This document shows positions 9,831 to 20,050 of a stretch of DNA of 64,000 nt, one piece after another. This stretch comes from JBFFMO01 sp041390025 (lineage in GTDB: Bacteria; Myxococcota_A; Bradymonadia; Bradymonadales; Bradymonadaceae): positions 1 to 64,000 of the forward strand of contig JAWKQR010000001.1 in the NCBI GenBank assembly GCA_041390025.1, read 5' to 3'. A program made the translations under genes and the position numbers. A model generated the notes under the pieces. It did not search any database, was not told where the DNA came from, and was given only the letters and a program-made list of their open reading frames with translations. Position 1 is the stretch's first letter. Each line of letters opens with the position of its first letter.

Positions 9831-11678
9831 ATGAAGTCACGCTTGCAGCAACGACACGGGGACTTGAAGCAGCGCCTGCCCACGGCGTTGTGTTCGTCGT
9901 GCCTCAGTGTCTTGTACGTCGAGGACGACCAGTGCCTTGGCTGCCGAGCACCGCGCCCCGTCTCGGGTTGGTCATTGCTTGCAAACTCGCCCGACCCACT
10001 GCTGGGCCGCATCTTAGGAACCCGCTACTTGCTGACCCAAAAGATTGGGTCTGGGGCGAGCGCTCAGGTCTACCGAGCCACGTCGCTGAACATCGCACGT
10101 GAGTTTGCGATCAAACTGATGCGTGTGGGGACAGGCGCAAGCCATCGAGAGCGTCTGGACAAGGAAATCGAGGCGCTGAGCGCTCTGCGAAATCCCCACT
10201 TCGTGACGATCTACGAGGTCCTAGAGCTCTACGACGACTACGTCGCCTTGGTGATGGAGCTCGCCGAGGGCGACCGGCTCGATGACATGGTGCAGCGAGA
10301 GGGGCCGATGCCGGCGCTGCGGGCGGCCAAGATTGCCCGGCAGATCGCCAACGGCATCGCGGAAGCCCACGCCCAAGGATTTGTGCACCGTGACCTGAAG
10401 CCCGAAAACATCGTCGTTGAACGTATGCCCGCGGGTGACGACTTTGTGCGCATCCTCGACCTCGGCATCGTTTACGTCGCGGGCGACCCGCGCAAGACGT
10501 CGGGCGGGTTCCTTGGGTCGCCACTGTATGCGAGTCCCGAGCAGACGAGCGCCACTGCGCTTGATGGGCGCAGCGATTTGTACAGCCTCGGTGCGATCTT
10601 CTACTTCCTGCTGACCGGAGAGGCACCGTTCATCGGTGCGGACGCACAGACGGTGTTGCGCGCGCACAAGAACAAACCCGTGTCGGCATCTAGAATCGGC
10701 CTTTTGGCCGGTCCCGAAGCGCAAGACCTTGTGGTCGCGCTGCTCGCCAAAGATCCCAACGAACGGCCGTTTTCGGCCCAACGAGTGGTCGAACAATTGG
10801 ACGCTGTGATCCGCTCCTTGACCCGCTCCTTGGACGAAGAATCCGAGTCCGGGTTGGCCCGGGAGACCCCGCTGACTGGGACGCCGTTTGCACGCAACCT
10901 GACACCGGTGGGCGCCAATTTCGGACTTGCGCGAGGTTCGAGTGCGACCGTCTTTGACCTTCCGTTAGACCTGCAGACACACGTCTTGGCGCTCGATGGA
11001 GGCCACCAGTCTTCGCACGTGCTGACACGGGCGGGGGTGGCCCTGTTGGTGGAGGCGCACCACGTACGACGTTACGGACCCATCGTCGGGGCCTCGTGCA
11101 TCGCAGGGCCCGAAGCCGGGCAAAGCCTGGTGGTTGGTACCGACCACGGGGAGGTGTTTTTGTGCCAAGAGACCGCGGTCGAACGCGTCTTTGAAGAGCC
11201 CACACAGGCGGGATTCTCGGCGATCGCGGTGTCGAACAACCACGTGGTCGTCGCTGGCACACGGTCAGGACGCGTGCACGTTGGCCGCCTGAGCGCTGAC
11301 GTGTGGGAGCGCGCCGCGAACAGCAGCCCTGTGACCGCGGTGGCGGTCTCGAGCGATGGAGCGCTTTACGCGATCGCGAGGGACACCGGTCTGATGGACG
11401 TTCGACGTGTCAGCGACGGAAAAGAAGTGGCGAGCTTTGCCATGCGCTCTCCGGCGCGCTCGGTCGCATTTTCCAACGATGGACAACTGTTGGTGGTGCT
11501 CAGCGAAGACGGCATCGTGACGCTGCTGCAATCCTCCATTGGCCACAGCATCATCGCCATCGACCCAGGTGTTGACCTGGAGGTGGTGCGCTTCGATCCC
11601 CAAGGCCAGCTGTTGGGCTATTGTCGCACGGACACAGGCGTTCGCGGCGTCCGTCTGCACGGCGTGAAGGCCGTTTGA
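9831..11678 (+). CDS. Ser/Thr protein kinase, zinc ribbon + kinase + propeller (copy 4)
   Basis: An intact 615-residue copy and the most diverged of the four: the zinc ribbon reads CSSC and CLGC, the glycine loop GSGASAQVYRA, and the DFG motif is altered to DLG (LDLGIV). HRDLKPEN and YASPEQ are kept. DLG kinases can be active, but the change is unique in this set. The 154-base gap before it is the longest in the cluster and AT-richer, so copy 4 may have its own promoter. The C-terminal propeller-like region carries the family phrase SPVTAVAVSSDG. Confidence 0.9.
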   Translation: MKSRLQQRHGDLKQRLPTALCSSCLSVLYVEDDQCLGCRAPRPVSGWSLLANSPDPLLGRILGTRYLLTQKIGSGASAQVYRATSLNIAREFAIKLMRVGTGASHRERLDKEIEALSALRNPHFVTIYEVLELYDDYVALVMELAEGDRLDDMVQREGPMPALRAAKIARQIANGIAEAHAQGFVHRDLKPENIVVERMPAGDDFVRILDLGIVYVAGDPRKTSGGFLGSPLYASPEQTSATALDGRSDLYSLGAIFYFLLTGEAPFIGADAQTVLRAHKNKPVSASRIGLLAGPEAQDLVVALLAKDPNERPFSAQRVVEQLDAVIRSLTRSLDEESESGLARETPLTGTPFARNLTPVGANFGLARGSSATVFDLPLDLQTHVLALDGGHQSSHVLTRAGVALLVEAHHVRRYGPIVGASCIAGPEAGQSLVVGTDHGEVFLCQETAVERVFEEPTQAGFSAIAVSNNHVVVAGTRSGRVHVGRLSADVWERAANSSPVTAVAVSSDGALYAIARDTGLMDVRRVSDGKEVASFAMRSPARSVAFSNDGQLLVVLSEDGIVTLLQSSIGHSIIAIDPGVDLEVVRFDPQGQLLGYCRTDTGVRGVRLHGVKAV

Positions 11679-11943
11679 CGTCGATTTCCCCCCACGCTTT
11701 TCTGTGACGGAATTGTGCAACGTGTGCTACATTGGCACAGCAAGGTGGGTCGGGGGACCTGAACCGGCTAAAGAATTTAATGTGCTGCTAGGGGCTTAAA
11801 TCGTCCCCGGCGGATGTTTCGGGGCGACTCGAAACTCAATATATCAACAATTTGTGACGAGGCGTGGCCCCATGGCCATGACACGTGCGGCTCCAATGGT
11901 CGCGCGTTTTGGAACGACGCTCGCGCCTCGCGGATGGTGATTT
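11679..11943 (+). promoter_or_regulatory. Leader region of the RNase G gene
   Basis: A 265-base gap precedes rng. It contains an extended -10-like element (TGCTACATT, about 11727-11735) without a convincing -35 box, then G-rich and C-rich segments (GGTGGGTCGGGGGACC, GGGGCTTAAATCGTCCCC) that could fold back. RNase E/G genes of other bacteria often control their own mRNA through a structured leader, so this may be such a leader. I see no coding sequence in it. Confidence 0.3.
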
Positions 11944-13449
11944 ATGTCCAATGTGCTCGTGGTCAACTCGACCAGCGACGAAACACGCGTCGCTTTGGTT
12001 GAGGACGGCATCATTAGTGAACTCCACATCGAACGTAAGCGGGAACGCGGCATTGTAGGCAACATCTACAAAGGCAAGATTCTGCGCGTGCTTCCGGGCA
12101 TGCAGGCCGCTTTCGTCGACATCTCTCATGAACGCGCCGGATTCCTGCACGCCTCGGACGTCTACAATTTCGAAGACGACTTCGCGATGTTCGACGACGA
12201 GACCGACGAAGCCAAGGTTTCGCGTGGCCGCGGCAAACAACGCGCGAGCATCCAAGACACCCTCGATTCGGGGCAGGAAATCATCGTTCAGGCCGCCAAA
12301 GAGCCCATCGGCTCCAAAGGTGCACGCCTGACGAGCCACGTGTCGCTGCCTGGCCGCTACGTGGTCTTCATGCCCACCGTTTCGCACATCGGCATCTCCA
12401 AACGCATCGAGTCCGAAAAAGAGCGCCGCCGTCTGCGCAAGATCGTCGACGAGTTTCGTCCTCCGGGCACGGGTTTCATCGTGCGAACGGTGAGCGCCAA
12501 CGTGGACGAAGCCAAGCTCATCCACGACATGCAGTCGCTCATTCAGTTGTGGAGCGAAGTGCTTGAAAAGCAGGGCCGCGTCAAAGCGCCCTACCTGCTT
12601 TACGAAGAGAGCGACCTCATCATCCGCGCCGTGCGTGACTTGGTGGCCATCAATCTGGACGCCATCATCCTCGACACGCGCGCCGATTTTGAGCGCGTCG
12701 AAGAGTTTGTGACCAAGTACATCCCCGGCTTCGAAGGCGAGATCAAGCTGTTCGAATCGGACGAGCCTATCTTTGATGCGTACGGCATCGAGCCCGAAAT
12801 CAAGGGCGCCTTGGCACGCAAGGTCGATCTGAAGTCCGGTGGCCACTTGGTCATCGACCGGGCCGAGGCATTGACCGCCATCGACGTCAACACAGGCAAG
12901 TTCGTCGGACGAGGCAACTCGCTCGAAGAGACCATCCTGCGCACGAACCTTGAGGCCGTGCAAGAGGTCGTCTACCAGCTGCGCCTGCGCAACATCGGTG
13001 GTCTGATCATCATCGACTTCATCGACATGGAAGATTCGCGGCATCGCGAGAAGGTCTACCGGTCGTTGGAAGAAGCCCTCAAGAAGGACCGCGCGACGAC
13101 CAATGCCCTGGCGATCAGCGAGTTTGGTCTCGTGGAAATGACCCGCAAACGCGTGCGTGAATCCCTTGACCAGTTCTTGTGTGAGTCCTGCATCGTCTGC
13201 GACGGAACGGGCACCATCAAATCACGCGAGACCGTGGCCTACGAGATCTTCCGGGACGTCAAACGACGCCAGCACGCCTTCGCGGACGGCAACATCCAGA
13301 TCGAAGCGAACCCCGTGGTGATCGATTTCATCCGTCACTTCGAGAAAAAAGCCATCAAGGATCTCGAGGACGGGCTGTCAAAGGTCGTCAAGCTCAAGGC
13401 CTCGCAGAACCTGCGCATCGACGACTTCAAGATCAGCAACACAAAGTGA
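11944..13449 (+). CDS. rng: Ribonuclease G (RNase E/G family endoribonuclease)
   Basis: A 501-residue cytoplasmic endoribonuclease that cuts single-stranded RNA in rRNA maturation and mRNA decay. The N-terminal S1 domain (residues about 35-130) contains GNIYKGKILRVLPGMQAAFV. The DNase I-like catalytic core carries the metal-binding aspartates in TAIDVNTGKFVG and IIIDFIDMED. A zinc-link CESC motif sits near residue 418. It lacks the long disordered C-terminal scaffold of RNase E, and its length matches RNase G. The ATG at 11944 gives the canonical N-terminus. Its stop is one base from the corrected stop of the convergent plsB gene. Confidence 0.93.
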   Translation: MSNVLVVNSTSDETRVALVEDGIISELHIERKRERGIVGNIYKGKILRVLPGMQAAFVDISHERAGFLHASDVYNFEDDFAMFDDETDEAKVSRGRGKQRASIQDTLDSGQEIIVQAAKEPIGSKGARLTSHVSLPGRYVVFMPTVSHIGISKRIESEKERRRLRKIVDEFRPPGTGFIVRTVSANVDEAKLIHDMQSLIQLWSEVLEKQGRVKAPYLLYEESDLIIRAVRDLVAINLDAIILDTRADFERVEEFVTKYIPGFEGEIKLFESDEPIFDAYGIEPEIKGALARKVDLKSGGHLVIDRAEALTAIDVNTGKFVGRGNSLEETILRTNLEAVQEVVYQLRLRNIGGLIIIDFIDMEDSRHREKVYRSLEEALKKDRATTNALAISEFGLVEMTRKRVRESLDQFLCESCIVCDGTGTIKSRETVAYEIFRDVKRRQHAFADGNIQIEANPVVIDFIRHFEKKAIKDLEDGLSKVVKLKASQNLRIDDFKISNTK

Positions 13450-16124
13450 TCAGTAGACGAACTTCTCGAGCCGCTTGAGGAGTTCGTCGTACTTTCTCCC
13501 TTCCACGCCTCAGAGACACGGTACGACTCTTTCTTCTTCGAGTCGTCGCTGAGCCGCTCCAAGATCTTCCAATCTTCCAGAAGCCGAATGGCGTTCTCGT
13601 ACGTGGGTTTCGACAGACTCTCCATGAACAGGACTTCGCCCTTGGCGTAGTCGGCACGGCCTTGCTTGAGTGCGGCGTCGACGATCTCTTTCTTGTCCAA
13701 CGCCTTGTCGGTGGGTTTTGCGAACAACGAGAACACGATCTTGTACGCCTCAAGGAACGTCAGCACCAAGCGACGGAAGAACTCCAGCTCGGTGGGGGTG
13801 GGGGTCGAGATCGTGACGACCTGCGAGTCTTCGTCCAGCGTCAACCAGCCTGCGCACTGGAAGTAGCGCAACGTGCGCATGAAGACGTTCTCGAACTCGG
13901 CGGCTTCCTCGTAAATCCACTCGAACTTGAACATCTTGCTCAAGAACAAGGTCTCGCGCATGAGCTCGCTTAGCGGCATCGACTCGGCGCGGAACGACGC
14001 CACGGCGGCGCCTAACAACGCCTCGGGCACGAAGTGGTGCACGATGTTGTTGCGGTAGTACGACAACTGCAGGCGCGCGTCCTCGGGCACGCTGTAGTTC
14101 TCGATGTCGCCGCTCTTATCGACCTTGACCTGCTTGTTTTCGGCAAACAGTTGAAGCGCCCAGTCCATCAGGTCGGCGATGGTCTGGCCGATCGCCGATT
14201 CGACGTCGGTGCCGTTTGACGCCAAGGTGCTCGACGATTTGCCGGCGTCTTCGGTGCCTTCCGCCCGTTGCGCCTCGAGGGCCTCGATCATGGGGCGCTT
14301 GGCATCCAGGGCATCGGAGATCGTGCGTGACATGCGCACGGTGCGGTTGGGCTGGGTCAGGAAGTGCACCAAGAACCCGGTCTCGCGCAGGAATCGTTCG
14401 CGGTCGATGCCCTTGGCGGTGTTGTTGAGCAGGATGGTGGCGGTCAGCGCCGTGGGCGTGACCGTCGAGACCTCGTTGATGTCGTAAATGATACGGTGCG
14501 CCAGCCGAACCGTGAGCTCATTGAAGGCCGATTCGTCAGGGTTGATGCGGTCGACCTCGTATTTGTCCAGGTACGTCCCGATGTCGATGGGCTCATTGAA
14601 TTCCACGTACAACCGACCGTATTTCGACGTCAGGAACCGGGGCGCCCGCAACAGGCCGCCCAAGCTTTCCTTTTCTTTTTCGCCGCCGAGCAGCTCGTCT
14701 TTGTACGAGGCTTCCTCGATGATTTTTTCGTAGCCCACCGAAATCGGAACGATGTGCACACTGTCGAGCCGGCCCGATACAAATGCACGCAACACCATGT
14801 CCAGCATGCCGTAGCGAGGTTTGATGAGCTTTCCGGTGCGCGACCGTGTGCCCTCGATGAAGAACTCGACCGGGTAACCTTCCTCGAGCATGCGAATGAC
14901 GTACTCGCGGAAAATCACCGGGTAGAGCGGGTCACCTTTGAAGCTGCGACGGATGAAAAACGCGCCGGCCCAACGGAAGATATGCCCCATCGGCCAGAAG
15001 CTCAGGTTGACGCCCGCCGCGATCAGCGGCGCTGTCATGCCGTACCGGTAAAAGATGTAGCTGAGCACCAGGTAGTCGATGTGGCTCTTGTGGCTTGGCA
15101 CCAGCACGATGTTGCTGTGTTTGGCGACCTCGCGCACGCGCTCCATGCCGACTTCGTCGACCTCGAACCCGTCGTAAATGCGGTACCAAACAAAGCTCAA
15201 GACCGACGAAAAGATCTTGATCATCAATAGGCTAGGTTCAGCCGCGATCTCCTCGAACTGCGCGCGGGCGCGCGCCACGATCTTGTCTTGGGGCACACCC
15301 TCTTCTTTCGAGAGCGCCTCGATCGTTTTGGTCAGCTCCGGTCGCGCCAAAATCTCACGCCAGACGTTGCCGCTGGTCTCGCCGGTTGGGCCCAAGATGA
15401 CACGCTCTTCGCGACGAATTGCTTCGAGCAGCTGCTCGCGCAACATGTCGGACGCATCGGCCGAGCCGGCGTGCGGGTACTCGCGGATGAACTCCTGCAG
15501 GTTAACGCCGCTCGACACCTGAACGACGGGTTGACCAAACTTGACGAAGCTCTGCCAAATCGTCTGGAACCAATAAATGCCCTTTCGAAAAAATCCCGGC
15601 GATTGGGCCGTGCCAAAGATGTCGTCGAGGATCGTGGGGTGTTTGGAGTCAGGCCGTTTTTCCCAGACCAACAACAACGGCAACACAAAGATAGGCTCGG
15701 GTTGAAGCCGTTGGGTTCGCACCAGCCGATACAGGTATTTTTGGCTGAATTCGAAGTTGTCGTCGGGTCGGGCCTTGGGTTTTTCCAAAAACAGGAACAC
15801 CGCACGGTCGTTGGACACGAGCGCTTGCACGATTTCTTCGGGTTCTTCGGACGGGCGTCTAAACAACGACGTCAGGTAACCGAAAAAACCTCGCAAAATG
15901 ATGGTTTTGATGCCGTTGGCGAACATCGCCAAAGGTAGTCCGTGTGTGCGAAACGCCCAGTTGAAGTACAGGTAATCAAACAGGCTGAGCGAGCGCATCA
16001 CATAGACGACCGTGCCCCGGCTTTCGGCGTCCTGAATATTGTCGATGCTGCGCTTCTCAAACAGCACATGCGCGAAGAAGAACTTCGCCAAAAAGTTTAG
16101 GATTCCGCCGAATTTTTGAACCAT
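13450..16124 (-). CDS. plsB: Glycerol-3-phosphate 1-O-acyltransferase, C-terminal frame broken
   Basis: A large PlsB-type acyltransferase making lysophosphatidic acid at the inner membrane, the first step of phospholipid synthesis. The motif order is diagnostic: HxxxxD in SHKSHIDY, then a GAFFIRRSF block, FFIEGTRSRTGKL, and an IVPISVGYE block. ATG 16124 (MVQKFGGILNFLAKFFFA) is a conservative start; another frame reading from ATG 16288 could be an extension after a one-base shift near 16130. At the C-terminus the frame runs on to 13335, overlapping rng antiparallel. Restoring one G in the run at 13496-13502 gives a natural ending KYDELLKRLEKFVY with a stop at 13450-13452, exactly abutting rng. 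Confidence 0.87.
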
Positions 16125-16351
16125 CGCGGATGGGTGCGGACGGTCCGTGAGACGTTTTGCGAGCCCGGATCGGCGCCGGTGGATGGTGTCGTCTTCGACA
16201 TCCGAGGGTTCGTCAAGCCACGCTGGTCCCAAGGGACGAGGGCGTCGGTCTCGACAGGACCGTCTATGTCGGGATGCTCAGTGGACATGAGCCGCGTTAT
16301 ACAACACGCGATCTGCCAATGCGAGTTGGGATGGATGGGCTGCGTGTGGAT

Positions 16352-17251
16352 CTACTCGTCGATGAACACGTCGAGCGGTTCGAGTCGGGAGAGGTACGAT
16401 TCTGGGATTCCGCCTGTTTGGCGATGTCCTACACGCGCACCAAGAATTCCGCCGACGATGGCACACGTGGTGTCGCGGTCGCCCAATCCGGAAACCGTCG
16501 TCCACATCGCTTCTTCAAAATCATCGATGTGGCGTTGGGCACACCAGAGCGTAAACCCGACGGTGTCTTGTGCCGACACCTCTGCACCGTTTCCAAGTGC
16601 GTTCACCGCGGTGCTTACGCTCGCCTCGAGGGTAAGGTTGCGGGCGTGTTCGACGTTTTCGCGCGTCTGGCACGGCGGCAAGAACTCCAGGGCCGCACCG
16701 ATCAAATCGGGGCTCGGCTTCAAGGCTTCTGCCGCGGCGATCGCGACGGCCACTGCGCCTTCGATCCCATTGATGTTGGCGTGCGTGATCTCCGCCGACT
16801 TGCGCGCCTCGTGGGCAACGCGCTCGTAGTCGTCGCAAAAGTACGCGCCGATTGGTGCTGCGCGCATCGCGCCGCCGTTGCCAAAAGAACCCGACCCACC
16901 AAACAATCCTTTGGACTCCGCGCGCCACGGCGCCCCAAGAGCCATCGCCTCAAGGAGCCGATGGGCGCCGCCGCCATAGCCGCGGAGCCGATCGGCGACA
17001 TAACGTGTGGCGAACAGATTCGCCAACGCCTCTTGGTCGATTGTTTGGAATTCGGTGAGCACATCGACGATCGAGATCGCCATCGCGGTGTCGTCGGTCC
17101 ACTTCCACACATCTTTGGACGGCAGCGCGCGCTCTTCGATCAACGCCAACACCGTCGAAGAAGGTCCAAAAAATCGTTCGCCGAACGCATCGCCCATGGC
17201 GAGCGCGGTCAGCGAGAGCCTCATGTTTTGGATACGATGTTCGATGTCCAT
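16352..17251 (-). CDS. ADP-ribosylglycohydrolase family protein (DraG-like)
   Basis: A 299-residue protein of the ADP-ribosyl-[dinitrogen reductase] glycohydrolase family, which removes ADP-ribose from proteins or small molecules with two Mg ions. The metal-binding signatures are in place: GDAFG near residue 20, WTDDT near 51 and GDRDTTCAIVGGILGA near 260. The length is typical. No nitrogenase or ADP-ribosyltransferase gene is nearby, so the substrate is unknown. It lies downstream of an unrelated intergenic region and is followed by plsB on the same strand, possibly read together. Confidence 0.88.
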   Translation of the reverse strand: MDIEHRIQNMRLSLTALAMGDAFGERFFGPSSTVLALIEERALPSKDVWKWTDDTAMAISIVDVLTEFQTIDQEALANLFATRYVADRLRGYGGGAHRLLEAMALGAPWRAESKGLFGGSGSFGNGGAMRAAPIGAYFCDDYERVAHEARKSAEITHANINGIEGAVAVAIAAAEALKPSPDLIGAALEFLPPCQTRENVEHARNLTLEASVSTAVNALGNGAEVSAQDTVGFTLWCAQRHIDDFEEAMWTTVSGLGDRDTTCAIVGGILGARVGHRQTGGIPESYLSRLEPLDVFIDE

Positions 17252-17393
17252 GGGTTGCCCTCGCTCACAGGCTGCCGAATAGGGGAAACTCCAAACACAC
17301 TGCCATCACAACGCTTGCCAGTTCAACGCCTGTTCGCTAGATTTCGAAACGTGAATGACGCGTCATTCATTACCCATTTTAGGACCAAGAATC

Positions 17394-19178
17394 ATGTCGC
17401 AGCAGTCGCCGCAAGGTTGTTCATTCCTCGTCAATGACGTCGGAACCGAGTCGATTTTCTGTCCCGAAAAGTTTTCCGAAGAACAACGCATGTTCGGCGC
17501 GACGGCGCGTGAATTCATGGAACGCGAGGTGATCCCGCACATCCACGAGCTTGAGCACGGCGCGTTCGACAAGATGGTTGAGCTGCTGCACAAGTCGGCC
17601 GAGGTCGGCTTGCTCATGGTCGACATCCCCGAGGAATACGGCGGTCTGGGGGTGGATAAGGCGACGAGCATGATCGTCACCGAGTACCTAGCGCAGTACC
17701 CATCGTTCTCGGTCACATTTGGTGCGCACACCGGCATCGGTACACAGCCGCTGTTGTTTTTCGGAACCCCTGCGCAAAAAGAAAAGTTCTTGCCCAAATT
17801 GGCGACCGGCGAGCTGTTGGCGGCGTACGCCTTGACCGAGCCGGGAAGCGGGTCTGACGCGCTTGCGGCGAAGACCAAAGCGGTCTTAAGCGACGACGGC
17901 GAACACTACATCCTGAACGGCACCAAGATGTGGATCACCAACGCGGGCTTTGCCGACTTGTTCACCGTTTTCTGCCAGGTCGAAGGCACCAAGTTCACGG
18001 CGTTTCTGGTCGAAGCCACCCGCGAGGGCGTGTCGACGGGTGCGGAAGAACACAAGATGGGCATCAAAGGCTCATCGACCCGCATGCTTATCTTGGACAA
18101 CGTCAAAGTCCCCAAAGAAAACCTGCTCGGCGAAGTGGGCAAAGGCCACAAGATCGCCTTCAACATCTTGAATATTGGGCGATTTAAGCTCGGTGTGGGT
18201 GTGCTTGGCGGCGCCAAGCGTGTGCTTGGACTGGGCGTGAAGTACGCCAAAGAACGCCAGCAGTTTGGCCAGCCGATTTCGGATTTTGGCGCCATTCGCA
18301 GCAAAATCGGCGAGTCGACGGCGCGCATCTATGCGTTGGAATCGATGTCCTACCGCGTGGCGGGTTACATGGACCAAAGCCTCGGTGTGCTTGATACCGC
18401 GGCGCCCGATTACATCCAAAAAATGATGGATGCGATCGAGGAGTTCGCCGTCGAAGACTCAATCATGAAGGTTCTGGGCTCGGAAGTGCTCAGCTTCGTG
18501 ACCGATGAAGCGGTTCAGATCCACGGCGGTTATGGGTTCTCGCAGGAATACGAGGTCGAGCGTTGGTACCGCGACTGCCGCATCAACCGCATCTTCGAGG
18601 GCACCAACGAGATCAACCGCATGTTGATCCCGGGCACAATCTTGAAGCGAACGATGAAGGGCCAGTTGGACCTGTTCTCGTTGATCGGCAAGGTCGAGGC
18701 TGACCTGACCGCAGGCGCCCAACCCGAGGCTCCGGCCAAGGATGCCCCGGATCTGGCGTTCGAAAAGTTCCTAACGATGCAGGCCAAGAAACTCACGGTT
18801 TATGTCGCCAATCAGGCCATCCAAAAACACATGGCGGACCTGCGGGAACAGCAAGAAATCCTGATGGACTTGGCCGACGTCATCATTCAGGTCTACCTGA
18901 TGGATTCGACCGTAGCGCGCACCCTCGAAGTGATGACCATCAAGGGCGTCGACAAGACTTCCGGTCAACGCGCAGCGACCCGGTTGGTCGTGGCTCAGGC
19001 GTATCAGACGGTCAAACAGATCAGCGAAAATCTGTTGTCCCACCTCAAGAGCCCCGAGAAAGTCGGCAAACACCTGGACAACCTCGACCGCTTGGCACCT
19101 CACGCCCGCGTCGACATGTTGGGCCTTCGTCGCACGCTGGCCGACATCACGATCGAGCAGGAAAAATACCCGTTCTGA
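17394..19178 (+). CDS. Acyl-CoA dehydrogenase, long form (VLCAD/FadE-like)
   Basis: FAD enzyme oxidising acyl-CoA to trans-2-enoyl-CoA in fatty-acid beta-oxidation. About 594 residues from ATG 17394 (MSQQSPQGC). The core shows the family signatures AYALTEPGSGSDA, the FAD-stacking WITNAGFAD segment, KERQQFGQPISDF, QIHGGYGFSQEYEVER and the catalytic-glutamate segment RIFEGTNEIN. About 170 C-terminal residues extend beyond the usual 380-residue dehydrogenases, matching the length class of mitochondrial VLCAD and Bacillus FadE, which favour long chains. It is a single gene with no other beta-oxidation genes next to it. Confidence 0.92.
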   Translation: MSQQSPQGCSFLVNDVGTESIFCPEKFSEEQRMFGATAREFMEREVIPHIHELEHGAFDKMVELLHKSAEVGLLMVDIPEEYGGLGVDKATSMIVTEYLAQYPSFSVTFGAHTGIGTQPLLFFGTPAQKEKFLPKLATGELLAAYALTEPGSGSDALAAKTKAVLSDDGEHYILNGTKMWITNAGFADLFTVFCQVEGTKFTAFLVEATREGVSTGAEEHKMGIKGSSTRMLILDNVKVPKENLLGEVGKGHKIAFNILNIGRFKLGVGVLGGAKRVLGLGVKYAKERQQFGQPISDFGAIRSKIGESTARIYALESMSYRVAGYMDQSLGVLDTAAPDYIQKMMDAIEEFAVEDSIMKVLGSEVLSFVTDEAVQIHGGYGFSQEYEVERWYRDCRINRIFEGTNEINRMLIPGTILKRTMKGQLDLFSLIGKVEADLTAGAQPEAPAKDAPDLAFEKFLTMQAKKLTVYVANQAIQKHMADLREQQEILMDLADVIIQVYLMDSTVARTLEVMTIKGVDKTSGQRAATRLVVAQAYQTVKQISENLLSHLKSPEKVGKHLDNLDRLAPHARVDMLGLRRTLADITIEQEKYPF

Positions 19179-19246
19179 ATTGAAGGCGTCGGATCGGGTC
19201 GGGCCGGCAGACTCCGTGCGCCGGATCCGACGGCGTCGATCTTGGG

Positions 19247-20014
19247 TTAGCGGACAACGGTGTTGACGTAGGCGGTCGCCGGCGGATAACCGAAAAGGAA
19301 TCCTGCCGTTGCTGGGTCGTTGACGAAGGTCTCGTTCCCCAAAACACCGAAGAATGCTTGTTGGCTCTCGTACACAGTCATCCCGACGACGGTGTTCGGG
19401 TCTAGGACCGACACCCACTGGTACTCCGCCACGAAGCCGGGTTGTTGACGCAAAAGGGTCAGGAAGTTGTCGCGTGCCGACTCATATTGCGCCTGGTCAA
19501 ACCCTTCGTACGCGGACAGATTCCGCACGGCGATCTCCAGAACCTGGCCCGGCTGATTGGCGATGTTTGCTAGGTTGACCTCGGCATTGGGATCAAGTGG
19601 TCGCAGTGCCGTGAACGCCTCGGGAGTAAACGTCGAAAAGAAGGCACCCGCTTCGGCGGACGTACCAAGCGCCTCGCCAGCGGCTGCGAATGCATCCGAC
19701 GACGCGTACTGTGTCATGCCGACAAAGACGGGAGCGGTCGGAGCGGCCTGAGCAGTGAAATCAAAGAAAGCTTCGAATTCGCGATCCACATCCACACCTT
19801 CCTGTTCTCGCAGGCGCGAGACAAAGGCGTCGCGTGCCGTTCCAAACGCGGCAACATCTTGTCCGTCGTTCAATCGGCGCACGGCGATCTCGATGACAGG
19901 TTTGGCTTCTTCGGTCTTGGTCTCGGTGTTGTTGGACGCGCTCGAACCACAAGATGTGATGAGCGCGGCAAAGATTAGGGCGAACGAAAGTGTACCGGGT
20001 AGTTGGCTAAACAT
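19247..20014 (-). CDS. Lipoprotein with two tandem dimeric alpha-beta-barrel-like domains
   Basis: About 255 residues from ATG 20014, which has GGAG six bases upstream. The signal peptide ends in a lipobox (LITSC). The rest consists of two repeats: one opens VIEIAVRRLNDGQ, the other VLEIAVRNLSAYEGFDQ; each is followed by a helix with ARDxF (ARDAFVSRL, ARDNFLTLL) and a closing strand (VFVGMTQYAS, TVVGMTVYES). This spacing resembles the antibiotic-biosynthesis-monooxygenase/DABB ferredoxin-like fold, fused in tandem so that one chain could form the usual dimer. Function unknown. It is divergent from a LysR gene and is a candidate target. Confidence 0.75.
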   Translation of the reverse strand: MFSQLPGTLSFALIFAALITSCGSSASNNTETKTEEAKPVIEIAVRRLNDGQDVAAFGTARDAFVSRLREQEGVDVDREFEAFFDFTAQAAPTAPVFVGMTQYASSDAFAAAGEALGTSAEAGAFFSTFTPEAFTALRPLDPNAEVNLANIANQPGQVLEIAVRNLSAYEGFDQAQYESARDNFLTLLRQQPGFVAEYQWVSVLDPNTVVGMTVYESQQAFFGVLGNETFVNDPATAGFLFGYPPATAYVNTVVR

Positions 20015-20031
20015 GATGGACTCCATCTGAG

Positions 20032-20050
20032 GGGGATGTCATTCATCCCC
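20032..20050. promoter_or_regulatory. Palindrome between the divergent lipoprotein and LysR genes
   Basis: GGGGATG and CATCCCC face each other around TCATT, 18 bases upstream of the lipoprotein ATG and 112 bases upstream of the LysR ATG. LysR proteins bind dyads in such divergent regions, so it could be an operator. It could also be a hairpin in the lipoprotein leader. Two TTGAAC boxes follow toward the LysR gene. Confidence 0.35.

Noticed and set aside
14364..15230. Open frame on the plus strand inside plsB
   Set aside because: It is the complement of the conserved acyltransferase core and has no independent support.
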